In this document: positions 1 through 8,864 of the stretch, in pieces
Layout: every line of letters begins with the position of its first letter
Position numbering within the stretch: the stretch's first letter is position 1
Assembly: GCF_003931855.1 (NCBI RefSeq)
Contig: NZ_CP034248.1
Coordinates: forward strand, 620,001 to 684,000
DNA from: Paenibacillus lentus
GTDB lineage: Bacteria > Bacillota > Bacilli > Paenibacillales > Paenibacillaceae
Length of the DNA: 64,000 nucleotides
Direction of reading: 5' to 3'
Made by a program: the position numbers and the translations under genes
The notes under the pieces: generated by a model
Seen by the model: only the letters and a program-made list of their open reading frames with translations
Databases searched by the model: none
What the model was told of the DNA's origin: nothing

Positions 1-2
1 AG

Positions 3-2015
3 ATTCATAATTCACTCGCAGAAGAGGAGGAGCTGCCCTCCTCTTCTTTCCCTGATCCTGTACAAGAACAAGCTGAGGACGAGGATGAGATTTCGGAGGA
101 TCAGAGAAAAGATAGCGAAAATGAGTGGGAAGACGAGGAGATAACGGAACAAGACATGCCCCGAATTCCTCGTCTTCCAAAGTGGAGCACCTTCGACACG
201 GATGCAAAGTTTAGAGAACGTAGTGAAGAAAACAACGATGAAGAGTTAGATTACAACGGCGATTTTGAAGTTAATTATGACGAAGGCGAAGATGAAGATG
301 AGGATGAGGATGAATTCGAAGATAATTCCGAAGATGACTTCGAAGACGAAGATGAGGCAAGCAGTGAATTCGAACTCGATGAGGATTTCGACGAAGATTA
401 CGATGATCCTGCGCATCCCGTAAGTACATTTATGGATCAGGTAAATACCTTGTATTCAAACTTCACGGCCCGCATGGACACCCATCCCTGGTTGGAACTG
501 TTAAGCTCAGATACACTTTGGAACGTCGAATATCAACGAGCCACCTCCGATATCCTGCTCGACTATTTCGAGCAGCATTATTTCCTGCCTACTGAAGTGT
601 GGCATCTTCTAGAGGACTCCTTCCAATGGCGGGCACGAAGCGTGGAAGATGAAGAGTTTGCCGAGCGATATCCAAAAATATACGCCTATGCCATCATGGA
701 GTTCCCGGGGCTCCAGATGGATTACAGTTCGCTCTTGCAGGCGCAGCATATCCACGTTGGCCAGGAAGAATTTCTCCGCTACCGGGAAGCCGTCGCCCTG
801 GCGCTTCTAGAGAACGATATCCGATCAGCTCATGTTCATTTAATCAAAGCGCTTAGCATCTTTAAGGAGGACAAGGATCTAATCCGCCTGCAAACCGAGT
901 TCTATCGGCGAACTAGCGATTGGGATAAAGCGCTATCGTCCTGCAATGAATATATTCGGCTAGCCCCCGATGACTATGAGGCTGTACTATTACGAGCCCG
1001 CTTCCTGCTTAAGATGGATAAAACTGACGAGGCACTTCAGGATCTGCACCAAGTTCTGGCGCAAATCCCGAATTACACGGAGGCTCTTTCCCTAGCAGGG
1101 CAATGTCATCTCAGGCAGGGACGGCTGGAACAGGCCAAAGATACTTTCCATCAAGTGTTAACGATAGATCCAGAGGAGATCGAGGCCGTGCTCTATCTGG
1201 CACAGATCCACCGCCATACCGAAGAGAATTTGCAGCAGATGAAAGGAGCAGAGCGGAAGAATACGCAGCGTGAAATCAACGAAGAGCTGGGTCGGCTGCC
1301 TTTACGAAGCCGGCTTCAGAGAGCGGCAGTACTGCTTCTTTCGCGTAGATGGCATATCCTGGCCATAATTATCGTTCTTCATCTCCTCATTGGGCAGACT
1401 ATAGTCAAGCACACTGGCCTATCAGTTTGGGCCTATGCTAGGCATGCATTTCTTCCGCCAAAGGTGATTACGATCGATAATGCGATGGATTTTGAGGCAT
1501 TACCAGCCGGAGATCATGCCGTTCAGATGAAGCTGACGAACACGAGATATATGGGTATTCTGGAAATTAAGGACGATGGAGCTCATGGTGGGCCTTATCA
1601 ATATTTTCATGCGAACGAAGCCAAGAAGCTTGGGCTTTTGGATCAATTAAGCGGGTACGTCTGTATCGGATATGTGGGGGATGCCTCCGTAATCATCATT
1701 GCAAATTATGAGCAAGCGATGTCAGCATACGAAGGCAAGACACTGGAAATTTCGGGTGAGGCGAGACCGGATCCATCTCATCAGTTGAAGCAGCAGCTGG
1801 AAAATTGGAAGCAAAATCAAGCGAGTTCTCAAAAGTACTTAAAGGATCATCCGTTGTCCGACTATTATGTCATCGCAAAGGACGGAATCAGCAGAGACAA
1901 CCCGGCTGGCAAACTGCCTGCAAGGGTCCTGTATCTATCTGCACTACTTCTTCTCTTCTACATCCCGTTCCTTCAGGAGCTGCGCAGACAATGGAGATAT
2001 CTTCGCTACAACTAA
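3..2015 (+). CDS. Acidic TPR-repeat membrane protein, 5' end outside window
   Basis: The reading frame is open from the first complete codon, so the true start lies upstream; 670 codons are visible and the ATG at 156 is only an internal Met. The first 130 or so residues are extremely rich in Asp/Glu, with long DE runs. TPR-like helix pairs follow at about residues 260-410 (codons at 780-1240). One hydrophobic membrane segment is encoded near 1350-1410, and about 200 further residues follow it. I infer a membrane-anchored scaffold or adaptor with a cytoplasmic acidic/TPR half and a C-terminal half on the other side of the membrane. A DUF1266 gene starts 22 bp downstream, probably in the same operon. 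Exact function unknown; an N-terminal J-domain is possible but cannot be seen here. Confidence 0.8.
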   Translation: MHNSLAEEEELPSSSFPDPVQEQAEDEDEISEDQRKDSENEWEDEEITEQDMPRIPRLPKWSTFDTDAKFRERSEENNDEELDYNGDFEVNYDEGEDEDEDEDEFEDNSEDDFEDEDEASSEFELDEDFDEDYDDPAHPVSTFMDQVNTLYSNFTARMDTHPWLELLSSDTLWNVEYQRATSDILLDYFEQHYFLPTEVWHLLEDSFQWRARSVEDEEFAERYPKIYAYAIMEFPGLQMDYSSLLQAQHIHVGQEEFLRYREAVALALLENDIRSAHVHLIKALSIFKEDKDLIRLQTEFYRRTSDWDKALSSCNEYIRLAPDDYEAVLLRARFLLKMDKTDEALQDLHQVLAQIPNYTEALSLAGQCHLRQGRLEQAKDTFHQVLTIDPEEIEAVLYLAQIHRHTEENLQQMKGAERKNTQREINEELGRLPLRSRLQRAAVLLLSRRWHILAIIIVLHLLIGQTIVKHTGLSVWAYARHAFLPPKVITIDNAMDFEALPAGDHAVQMKLTNTRYMGILEIKDDGAHGGPYQYFHANEAKKLGLLDQLSGYVCIGYVGDASVIIIANYEQAMSAYEGKTLEISGEARPDPSHQLKQQLENWKQNQASSQKYLKDHPLSDYYVIAKDGISRDNPAGKLPARVLYLSALLLLFYIPFLQELRRQWRYLRYN

Positions 2016-2037
2016 ACAATGGGAGGTGATATACCCA

Positions 2038-2679
2038 ATGAACCTGGATACGCAGGAAGAGCGCAAAGCCTGGATGCCTTATGTACATGCCGTACTTTCC
2101 TTGTGCTCCATCGGTCGAGAGGTAGGCTACTTCGTGGTGAACCCGAAGATGCAATACCAAATGTGGAATCGCATGCGCAGCTTTCTAAGTCAACATGAAA
2201 TCCGCGATAAAGAACAGCTTATAACGAATATAGAGTGGTATTTGGAGACAGGCCGCCGAGATGAATTTTTCCGAGATTCCTGCTACCTCTCCATGCTCTC
2301 CGCCGCGGAGCGCAGCCGATATATTCAGTTTCTAACCAATGAACAAAGAAGGCGACAGCTGTCCGTCGTCAACCGTTACTTGTGGAGTCTTTCCCCTGGG
2401 GGCATTGCCGCCTATGATTATTCCTGGACGATGTTAAAGTGTTTTGCCGGCAAGCAGGTAGGATATTTGTCGGAGGATGAAATGTGGAGGTATATCGGCC
2501 AAATCATCCCCATGATTAAGGAGAATTTCTCCGATTGGGATGCCTACATCGCCAGCTATGCGATTGGCCAGAGTTATTTGCAGCATGAGCATCCCTTCAG
2601 CTTTGTCAGTAAGAACCGGAAATATATTATGCAACTGATGAACTCCCTTCAAAACCCGATGCTTCAGTTCAAACCATAG
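2038..2679 (+). CDS. DUF1266-type protein
   Basis: A 213-residue soluble protein. The start is the ATG at 2038, preceded by a near-perfect Shine-Dalgarno (GGGAGGTGAT); the same frame is open further upstream inside the previous gene, but no ribosome site supports an earlier start. The pattern of aromatic and basic residues, with a central segment containing AYDYSWTMLKC, resembles DUF1266 proteins, which adopt an all-helical fold and have no known activity. It follows the acidic TPR protein with a 22-bp gap and is closed by a terminator, so the two form the end of one operon. The family call is from memory of the pattern and is moderately sure; function is not known. Confidence 0.7.
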   Translation: MNLDTQEERKAWMPYVHAVLSLCSIGREVGYFVVNPKMQYQMWNRMRSFLSQHEIRDKEQLITNIEWYLETGRRDEFFRDSCYLSMLSAAERSRYIQFLTNEQRRRQLSVVNRYLWSLSPGGIAAYDYSWTMLKCFAGKQVGYLSEDEMWRYIGQIIPMIKENFSDWDAYIASYAIGQSYLQHEHPFSFVSKNRKYIMQLMNSLQNPMLQFKP

Positions 2680-2712
2680 TTATCTCATAACCTTATAACC
2701 TTCAATATGCAT

Positions 2713-2747
2713 AAGGAGCCTCCCCCTGGTAGGGAAGGCTCCTTTTT
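2713..2747 (+). terminator. Rho-independent terminator after DUF1266 gene
   Basis: AAGGAGCC and GGCTCCTT arms with CCC/GGG continuing the stem, followed by TTTTT. It lies 33 bp after the DUF1266 stop codon and is the natural end of that operon. The fructokinase gene ends from the other side at 2861, but the minus-strand side lacks a good T tract. Confidence 0.85.
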
Positions 2748-2767
2748 GGCATAGGTTGGATAGAATA

Positions 2768-2860
2768 CTATTCAATTGTGAATTCTTGAATTCTGAATGG
2801 CCCAGCGGCAATTTGTCCAATGAACCGATTCCGTCCGTCTAGAGGCGTGCCGAATATAAA
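2768..2860 (-). pseudogene. Possible C-terminal remnant after fructokinase stop
   Basis: Directly after the fructokinase stop codon, and in the same frame, 30 codons remain open before a TAG at 2768. They read like the end of a beta-sandwich protein (…LDGRNRFIGQIAAGPF…FTIE) rather than random sequence. No start codon or ribosome site is placed for it. It could be the tail of a lost gene or of a longer ancestral protein. Weak evidence; could be chance. Confidence 0.3.
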
Positions 2861-3841
2861 TTAATGCTCTTCTCTTCCAAGAAAGGTCTCGACATCATGC
2901 AAGGACGGCAGCGCATCAATCGCTCCGGGGCGACTCGCGGTAATCGCTGCAGCGGCATTAGCGAACCTCAGCAGCTCCTCAGCCCGTTTGCGATCCACCA
3001 GCTCTAATTGCTCCAGCCATTGCGGCATCGAATGTGCTTGATACAGCAGCGCCCCGATAAACGAGTCGCCAGCCCCCGTCGTGTCCGCAACATCCACCCG
3101 ATTGCCGGGTACGGATACCTCCAGACCGCCGCGCGAGAACCAGGTTGCCCCCGCTGCGCCGCGCGTGTAAATCACATGCTGGACATCCCCGACGAATAGC
3201 GACGAGATCGCTTCCTTCTCATCAGCGATACCCGTAATGAACGTCAGCTCCTCATCGCTGATCTTTACAATATGACTGAGCGGAATAAACTCATGAATCG
3301 CGCGGCGGCATGACTCACCATCCGGCCATAGGGGAAGCCTGACATTCGGATCGAAGCTAATGGTTACTCCCGCTTTCCGCGCCAGCTCAATCGCCTTCCG
3401 ATGAGCGTATTTCACCGGGGCTTCGATCAAATCCACTGAGCAAAAGTGCAGGATATCCCCTTTCGCGAACCAGTCGCCGCTAATTTCATCTTCATGCAGC
3501 AGCATATCCGCGCTCGGATTACGATAGAAGGAGAAGTCCCGATCGCCGTCTTCCTTCAAGCTGACGAACGCGAGCGCTGTATTCGCTTCATTCGTGCGCA
3601 GCACGCGCGATACATTTACACCACTCGCCACCATCTTGTCCACTAGGAAGTCACCAAATGCATCTGCGCCGAGCTTGCCGATGAACGCCGCCTGGCCGCC
3701 AAGCTTGGCGACCGCACAAGCGACATTCGCCGGCGCACCGCCAGCCGCCTTAGTGAAGCTCTCTACGCTCTTCAGCTCCACCCCCCTCTCGGCAGGGATG
3801 AAGTCTATCAATGCCTCCCCAATCGTATACACCGTCGTCAT
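2861..3841 (-). CDS. scrK: Fructokinase, PfkB family
   Basis: Phosphorylates fructose (ATP-dependent) released by the adjacent GH32 hydrolase. The protein has the PfkB N-terminal signature GGAPANV (about residues 34-40) and the C-terminal signature DTTGAGDSF (about 253-261), which holds the catalytic Asp and the anion hole. I place the start at 3841 because GAGGGGG lies 9 bases upstream; a GTG or ATG a few codons earlier would overlap that site. Length (326 aa) is normal for the family. It is the last gene of the minus-strand sucrose unit, 113 bp after the GH32 gene. Specificity for fructose is inferred from context; PfkB proteins also include other sugar and nucleoside kinases. Confidence 0.85.
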   Translation of the reverse strand: MTTVYTIGEALIDFIPAERGVELKSVESFTKAAGGAPANVACAVAKLGGQAAFIGKLGADAFGDFLVDKMVASGVNVSRVLRTNEANTALAFVSLKEDGDRDFSFYRNPSADMLLHEDEISGDWFAKGDILHFCSVDLIEAPVKYAHRKAIELARKAGVTISFDPNVRLPLWPDGESCRRAIHEFIPLSHIVKISDEELTFITGIADEKEAISSLFVGDVQHVIYTRGAAGATWFSRGGLEVSVPGNRVDVADTTGAGDSFIGALLYQAHSMPQWLEQLELVDRKRAEELLRFANAAAAITASRPGAIDALPSLHDVETFLGREEH

Positions 3842-3954
3842 TTGCATGCGCCCCCTCATATGTCATGCTCTGAACTTGCAAGCAAGCCTTCGAGCTTGAT
3901 TTCCCATCTAGCCCAAGCGCTGAAACAGTGAATACAAATATTCGACCGCTGTCG

Positions 3955-5436
3955 TTACGCTTGGGAAATATCCCATTTCCGCAACATCGTTACCTGGCTC
4001 TCACCTGTCGAGAATAGCTTGATGCCCCGGGAATCCGCACCAGGGTAAATCCGTGCCGTCATAACTACTTCCCCTTCACCAGCGAACACCTCTACCGAAG
4101 ATTTATCTACAAAAATCCGCAGAGAAAGCTTGCCGTCCTTAAGGGGTACTGCGGCTTTGCGCTGGCCGCCAGGGCCAATGCCTGCCCGCTCCCGATCGAG
4201 CAGAAGCATTCCTTCTTCCTTATGATAAGCGATAACCGTCTCTTCTTGCCCCGTCTCATCCGTCCGAAGCTTAAGGCCGAATTCTAGCGCGTTCCCAGCT
4301 TCGAACTCAACTTGCAGCTCGTAGCTATCACCATCGACCGTCAATTGCTGCTCTCCGCTTAGCTTGACATTCGTCAGCTCATAAGCGTTACTGCGTCTTG
4401 ATTCGATCTCTTCCACCGGGCTAAACAAGATCCGGTCGCCGTCCAGCACCGCAACGCGCGGCAAGCTCATCGCGCCTGCCCAATGATGTCCTTGCTGGGT
4501 CGGCATATCCTCTTCCCACATATCCATCCAGCCGATAACGATTCGTCTCCCCTGATCATCCAGTGTAGACTGCGGGGCGTAGAAGTCGAAGCCATGATCG
4601 ACCTGAGCATAACGTTCAAACGTGAATGTCCCGGCTTCAGAGTCGAATTCACCCACCATATACATGTTGGAATGTAGATTGTTGTATTGCTCTCCTTGTG
4701 CTGGCATCCGCTGCGGCGACATCATCAGAATTGCTTTGTCCCCAAGCAGGAATAAGTCCGGGCATTCCCAGTTATCGCCAAAGGTACCGTCGCTCTTGGC
4801 TAATATGTTAACAAACGACCAGCTCAGTAAATCATCCGAGCGGTACAGCAGGACTAGACCGTTGCCCTGTGCATCATTCGAGCCTAGCACCATATAGTAC
4901 TGGTTGTTGTACTCCATCACCTTAGGATCGCGGAAGTCCTTCCGACTAACCCCTTCCGGGATTTGATCAAGGCCAATGATCGGGTTGCCTTCGTACTTAT
5001 GGAAGTTCACCCCATCCTTCGAGAATGCTATCGCTTGAACCTGTTCATAATCTTGATCCGGATTAGGCCCGGTTACCACATGTCCCGTATACAACAGCAC
5101 AAGCTGACCGTCCTTCGCAACCGCACTGCCCGAAAAGCAGCCATCCTTGTCATATTCTTGATCTGGAGCCAATGCCACAGGGTGGTACTTCCAGTTCACT
5201 AGATCCCGGCTGACCGCATGGCCCCAGTGCATCGGCCCCCATACTGGTTTGTAAGGATAGTGCTGATAGAATAAATGATACTCCCCATTATAATGGATAA
5301 AACCATTCGGATCATTCATCCAGCCGAATTCGGCCATGAGATGATAATTAAGTCGATAATCGTCCTTTAGCAAATGCTTTGAATCCCTGATGAATTCATT
5401 TGCTCTCTCCAACGTATAAGTTTTTAGGATAGTCAT
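3955..5436 (-). CDS. GH32 sucrose(-6-phosphate) hydrolase / fructan hydrolase
   Basis: A glycoside hydrolase family 32 enzyme that cleaves beta-fructosides. All three catalytic motifs are visible: WMNDPNG (nucleophile Asp42), FRDP (Asp170, transition-state stabiliser) and ECPD (acid/base Glu224). A C-terminal beta-sandwich follows (about residues 330-490). There is no signal peptide, so it is cytoplasmic and acts on an imported substrate. Because the cassette uses an ABC importer and not a phosphotransferase system, the substrate is more likely free sucrose or a short fructo-oligosaccharide than sucrose-6-phosphate. The gene lies 20 bp after the permease stop codon, in the same operon. Confidence 0.92.
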   Translation of the reverse strand: MTILKTYTLERANEFIRDSKHLLKDDYRLNYHLMAEFGWMNDPNGFIHYNGEYHLFYQHYPYKPVWGPMHWGHAVSRDLVNWKYHPVALAPDQEYDKDGCFSGSAVAKDGQLVLLYTGHVVTGPNPDQDYEQVQAIAFSKDGVNFHKYEGNPIIGLDQIPEGVSRKDFRDPKVMEYNNQYYMVLGSNDAQGNGLVLLYRSDDLLSWSFVNILAKSDGTFGDNWECPDLFLLGDKAILMMSPQRMPAQGEQYNNLHSNMYMVGEFDSEAGTFTFERYAQVDHGFDFYAPQSTLDDQGRRIVIGWMDMWEEDMPTQQGHHWAGAMSLPRVAVLDGDRILFSPVEEIESRRSNAYELTNVKLSGEQQLTVDGDSYELQVEFEAGNALEFGLKLRTDETGQEETVIAYHKEEGMLLLDRERAGIGPGGQRKAAVPLKDGKLSLRIFVDKSSVEVFAGEGEVVMTARIYPGADSRGIKLFSTGESQVTMLRKWDISQA

Positions 5437-5456
5437 AATTCCTCCTGTACAACTGC

Positions 5457-6290
5457 TTATTTAATAGAACCCTGCATAACGCCCTGAATGATATATCTTT
5501 GAGCGAATAAATAAACCAGCATTACCGGTAAAATGGTAAGCACGAGCCCGGCCATTAGCGGCCCATATTCTACGGAATACGTCCCATAGAAACTGAATGT
5601 CGAGAGCGGCAGCGTCCGATTTTGCGGAGATACCAAAATGAGAGACGGCAGGAGGAAGTCATTCCAGATCCACAGTACGTTCAGAATCGAAATAGTCGCG
5701 GTAGTCGGAGTCAACACGGGAAACACGATCCGAAAGAACGTTTGCGTTCGCGTACAGCCATCAATCAAGGCCGCTTCCTCCAGCTCGGCGGGCACGCCCT
5801 TCACAAATCCGTGATAAATGAACACCGCCAGCGGACTCCCAAATCCTAAATACATGTAGATGAGGGCCCATTTGTTATCCAGCATGCCTAGCGTTCCGTA
5901 AATTTTGACTAGCGGAATCATGATCGCCTGAAATGGAATAATCATCGCAGCAACCATGATCATGAAGGTATATTGATTAAATTTAGTTTGATTACGTACG
6001 AAGTAATGCGCTGTCATAGCGGCAAAAAGCGAAATTAACGCTACGCCTAAAATCGTTACAGTAAGCGAGTTTATAAATGAAGCTGTATAGTTCATCTTCT
6101 CAAACGCGTTGCGATAATTCGTCCAGTCTAAGCTTTGCGGCAGGGATAACGGATTTGAAGTAATCGCCGTATTCGCTTTGAATGAATTGATCAACAAAAA
6201 GACAAATGGAAAAACAAATAGTAAGAGCACTAGAGTTAGCCCAATCGTTTTCAACCATACCCCAGCAAGTCCTCTTCGAGCCGTGTCCAT
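5457..6290 (-). CDS. Sugar ABC transporter permease (MalG type)
   Basis: Inner-membrane permease of 277 residues with six predicted membrane segments. The cytoplasmic EAA loop, which docks the ATPase, is visible as EEAALIDG at residues 171-178. Its ATG overlaps the stop of the upstream permease by one base (TAATG), so the two are translationally coupled and probably form a heterodimer. It belongs to the sucrose-type import unit. No ATPase gene is nearby; as in many Gram-positive CUT1 systems a shared MsmX-type ATPase elsewhere in the genome is the likely partner (inference). Confidence 0.92.
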   Translation of the reverse strand: MDTARRGLAGVWLKTIGLTLVLLLFVFPFVFLLINSFKANTAITSNPLSLPQSLDWTNYRNAFEKMNYTASFINSLTVTILGVALISLFAAMTAHYFVRNQTKFNQYTFMIMVAAMIIPFQAIMIPLVKIYGTLGMLDNKWALIYMYLGFGSPLAVFIYHGFVKGVPAELEEAALIDGCTRTQTFFRIVFPVLTPTTATISILNVLWIWNDFLLPSLILVSPQNRTLPLSTFSFYGTYSVEYGPLMAGLVLTILPVMLVYLFAQRYIIQGVMQGSIK

Positions 6291-7174
6291 TAGGCTTCCA
6301 CCTCCATCTTCTTCCCAAAATACACCTGAAGCAGCGTAATTACTGCGACAAGAAGGAAGAGTACTAGCGCTTCCGCTTGTCCTAGACCGTAATCACGAGA
6401 GAGGAACGCTTTTTCATAGACATGCATCGACACCATTTCCGTACTCTTGAAGGGCCCGCCCTTTGTCAGCGATAGGTTGACGTCATAGACCATAAAACCG
6501 CGCTGCAGGGTCAAAAATATACAAACGATAAACGAAGGAACCATCAGCGGCAAAGTCATCGTCCGCAGCTTCGTCCAACCATTTGCGCCATCAATGCTCG
6601 CTGCCTCCAATACATCGTTAGGCACACTCATGAGTCCAGCGATATAAATGACCATCATATACCCGGCATACTGCCAAATGGTCACAATGACGAGAGCCCA
6701 GAATGCCTTCTGTGGATCAGCCAGCCAGGATGTGCTAAATAGCGGAATCCCCGTCTTCTCCCCCACGAATACCAGAACATTTGAGAAAATAAACTGCCAG
6801 ATCAAACCTAGCACGATGCCGCCGACCAGATTCGGTACGAAGAACCCGGCCCGGAATATATTCTGGCCTTTCAACCCTCTCGTAAGCCCGAAGGCTAATA
6901 GGAAGGCAACGCTATTGACCAGGATAACCGTAAATAATACATATTTCAGCGTCAAACCGAAGGACTTCCAAAATACCTTGTCCTGAAACACTTTTCCATA
7001 GTTCTCGAATCCTACTAACGTATGCGTCGTCGCGATACCGTCCCAATTCGTGAAGGTCAGATAAATACCATATATAAATGGAACGATCATTACGGTAAGA
7101 AAAGCGAATAAGGTCGGACCGGTAAATAGTAATCTCGTCTTAAGCCGTGGCCACCATTCCTTTTCTTTGATCAT
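6290..7174 (-). CDS. Sugar ABC transporter permease (MalF/UgpA type)
   Basis: Inner-membrane permease of 294 residues, first of the two permeases in the unit. Six hydrophobic segments and the EAA loop (EAASIDGA at residues 190-197) identify the CUT1 binding-protein-dependent family. It ends in a one-base overlap with the second permease. Upstream, a 105-bp gap with a stem-loop separates it from the binding-protein gene, which is the usual arrangement when the binding protein must be made in excess. Confidence 0.92.
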   Translation of the reverse strand: MIKEKEWWPRLKTRLLFTGPTLFAFLTVMIVPFIYGIYLTFTNWDGIATTHTLVGFENYGKVFQDKVFWKSFGLTLKYVLFTVILVNSVAFLLAFGLTRGLKGQNIFRAGFFVPNLVGGIVLGLIWQFIFSNVLVFVGEKTGIPLFSTSWLADPQKAFWALVIVTIWQYAGYMMVIYIAGLMSVPNDVLEAASIDGANGWTKLRTMTLPLMVPSFIVCIFLTLQRGFMVYDVNLSLTKGGPFKSTEMVSMHVYEKAFLSRDYGLGQAEALVLFLLVAVITLLQVYFGKKMEVEA

Positions 7175-7208
7175 AACGATTCCTCTTTTCCTCTGTCGTT
7201 GTGAAGAA

Positions 7209-7250
7209 GTGATGGATAAGAACCACGATACATGTGCTCTTACCCATCAC
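7209..7250 (-). promoter_or_regulatory. Intercistronic stem-loop between binding protein and permease genes
   Basis: GTGATGGATAAGA and TCTTACCCATCAC arms around a 16-base loop, without a T tract. It lies between the binding-protein stop and the first permease. By analogy with other sugar importers I infer that it protects the upstream mRNA from 3' decay or causes partial termination, raising binding protein over permease. Confidence 0.6.
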
Positions 7251-7279
7251 TATCGTCTTATCAGCCGATGTAAGATAAA

Positions 7280-8617
7280 TTACTTCACGCTTGTCCAGTA
7301 CTCTTCGATTTCTTTAATCAGTGTAGCCCGATCGCCAGCATCCCCTAAATATTTCTGCATCGATGCTCCGAGTTTTGCCCAGTGATCTGCTGGAAGCGTA
7401 CTCATCGACTCTTGGGATTTGCCCTCGGCAATGTAATACTGAATGGACTGGCCAAGCGGATCAGCAGCTGGAAGTGTGATATTCTTGAACGCTGGAATGA
7501 TGCTCGCTTGGTTAACTAGGAAATCCTGGCCTTTCTCTTCATATACAAGCCAATTCAGGAACTTCTTAGCGGCCTCCTGCTGTTCAGGCGTACTCTTCTC
7601 TTTATCTAGGATAATCCGCTTGGAAACAGCCGATGAAATTTCCTGGTTACCGAAATCGTCCGGATTGTTGCTAATCGGTACTGGAAGGAAGCCATATTCT
7701 CCGTTTGCCGTATCGAAATCATGAATCTGCGGCCATGCCCAGTTGCCCTGGAACCAAATACCAACTTCACCTTTACCGAGAACCTCAGGTCCGCGCTCAT
7801 ATACTCCTGCTAATGGAGACTTCTTGTCGATATTGTAATTTTTCATCATATCAAACGTATCCAAGAGGCCATTCAGCACGGCATTACCCGATAAGTCCTC
7901 TGTGCCAGCCTTCAGCGAATCTATAAATTTGTCCACCTCGGCCATGTCCCTGTCTTGACCTGCATAAGCCAATGGCAGGAAATGTGCTCCGAGCGACCAA
8001 TCCATCGGAGAAATGATCAGCGCCTTTTTGCCTGTCGCTTCAATTTGCTTGAACAAATTCTCCAGGTCGTCTCTAGTCTTAATCGTCGATGGATCAAAGC
8101 TGCCGCCAACCGCTTCATCTAGGACGGCTTTGTTGTAAATGAAGCCATAGCCTTCGATTGCTAGCGGGAAGCCATAGTTCTTACCGTCGAATGTCGTCAA
8201 TTTTGTCGCGTTCTCGACAGCATCCGCATTCCACTTTTCGCCGCTCAAATCAAGAATCCGATCCTTAAACTTCTCTACGTCTCCGGTATCAAGCATCATC
8301 ATCGTTGGCGGATTTCCAGAGGCATACAAAGTGGAAGCCCTTTCGAAAGGAGAGGTTCCAGCAGGTGCAGCCATAATTTCTAGAGTAATATTCGGGTTAT
8401 CCTCCTGAAACGTCTTCGCCGCTTCTTCAAGCTGCGTCTGAATTTCGCCTTTTGAGTTCAATAGCGAAATTTTGATTGCTTCACCTGAAGTGCTGGCTCC
8501 ATCTGAGGAATTTGACGTTCCTGCATTATTGCCTCCGCCATTCCCTCCACACGCTGATACAACCAGTGCCATAAGTACAACCATCGCCGTCATGCTTAAC
8601 CAATTCAATCGCTTCAT
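7280..8617 (-). CDS. Sugar-binding lipoprotein of ABC importer
   Basis: Extracellular solute-binding protein of family 1. The start at 8617 gives a proper lipoprotein signal: basic MKRLNW, a hydrophobic core and a lipobox ending at Cys23 (LVVSAC), then a Gly/Asn/Ser-rich linker. GGGGGG lies 7 bases upstream of this ATG. An earlier in-frame start would add 24 unneeded residues. The mature part (about 420 aa) has the family pattern (DTGDVEKFKD, WFQGNWAWPQ). It delivers the sugar to the two downstream permeases. Sucrose or fructo-oligosaccharide is inferred from the GH32 and fructokinase genes of the operon. Confidence 0.92.
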   Translation of the reverse strand: MKRLNWLSMTAMVVLMALVVSACGGNGGGNNAGTSNSSDGASTSGEAIKISLLNSKGEIQTQLEEAAKTFQEDNPNITLEIMAAPAGTSPFERASTLYASGNPPTMMMLDTGDVEKFKDRILDLSGEKWNADAVENATKLTTFDGKNYGFPLAIEGYGFIYNKAVLDEAVGGSFDPSTIKTRDDLENLFKQIEATGKKALIISPMDWSLGAHFLPLAYAGQDRDMAEVDKFIDSLKAGTEDLSGNAVLNGLLDTFDMMKNYNIDKKSPLAGVYERGPEVLGKGEVGIWFQGNWAWPQIHDFDTANGEYGFLPVPISNNPDDFGNQEISSAVSKRIILDKEKSTPEQQEAAKKFLNWLVYEEKGQDFLVNQASIIPAFKNITLPAADPLGQSIQYYIAEGKSQESMSTLPADHWAKLGASMQKYLGDAGDRATLIKEIEEYWTSVK

Positions 8618-8698
8618 TTTTTTCCCCCCGTTGCTAAAGTCGCTAGAAATTATAATATAGTTTGTTACTAACAGGCGCCCTCGATTCATTTGCTAAAA

Positions 8699-8712
8699 TG
8701 TAATCGCTTGCA
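8699..8712. promoter_or_regulatory. cre box downstream of sucrose operon promoter
   Basis: TGTAATCGCTTGCA matches the Bacillus cre consensus TGWAANCGNTNWCA at 13 of 14 positions. It lies about 10-20 bases downstream of the predicted transcription start, where CcpA binding would block elongation. This suggests carbon catabolite repression of the operon. Confidence 0.65.
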
Positions 8713-8728
8713 ACCTGTTTGTAATCTA

Positions 8729-8758
8729 ATTGTATGTCAAACCTTTATCATATGTCAA
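8729..8758 (-). promoter_or_regulatory. SigA-type promoter of sucrose operon
   Basis: On the minus strand: -35 TTGACA (8753-8758), 18-base spacer, -10 TACAAT (8729-8734). The -35 box lies inside the palindromic operator at 8751-8770, so a bound repressor would exclude RNA polymerase. Confidence 0.65.
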
Positions 8759-8770
8759 TCGTTTGACATA
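8751..8770. promoter_or_regulatory. Palindromic operator, probable LacI-family site
   Basis: TATGTCAATCGTTTGACATA: two perfect 8-base arms (TATGTCAA / TTGACATA) around a 4-base centre TCGT. It overlaps the -35 box of the operon. A further half-site ATGTCAAAC is present at 8734-8742. The LacI-type regulator encoded just upstream is the obvious candidate to bind it (inference from position). Confidence 0.7.
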
Positions 8771-8797
8771 AATTTTTTAAAAATTTCTTCCTAGCCT

Positions 8798-8851
8798 AAA
8801 AAAACAGGGCTGCCAGTAGTCAGTTTCACTGACTTTCTGGACAGCCCCGTT
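8798..8851 (-). terminator. Double-stem terminator after LacI gene; repeated element
   Basis: On the minus strand a GGGGCTGTCC…GGCAGCCC outer stem with an inner GTCAGT/ACTGAC stem, then a run of seven T. It ends the LacI-type regulator gene. The same structure with very similar sequence recurs at 30409-30462 behind an unrelated operon. Confidence 0.85.
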
Positions 8852-8864
8852 CCTATACGCTTAT

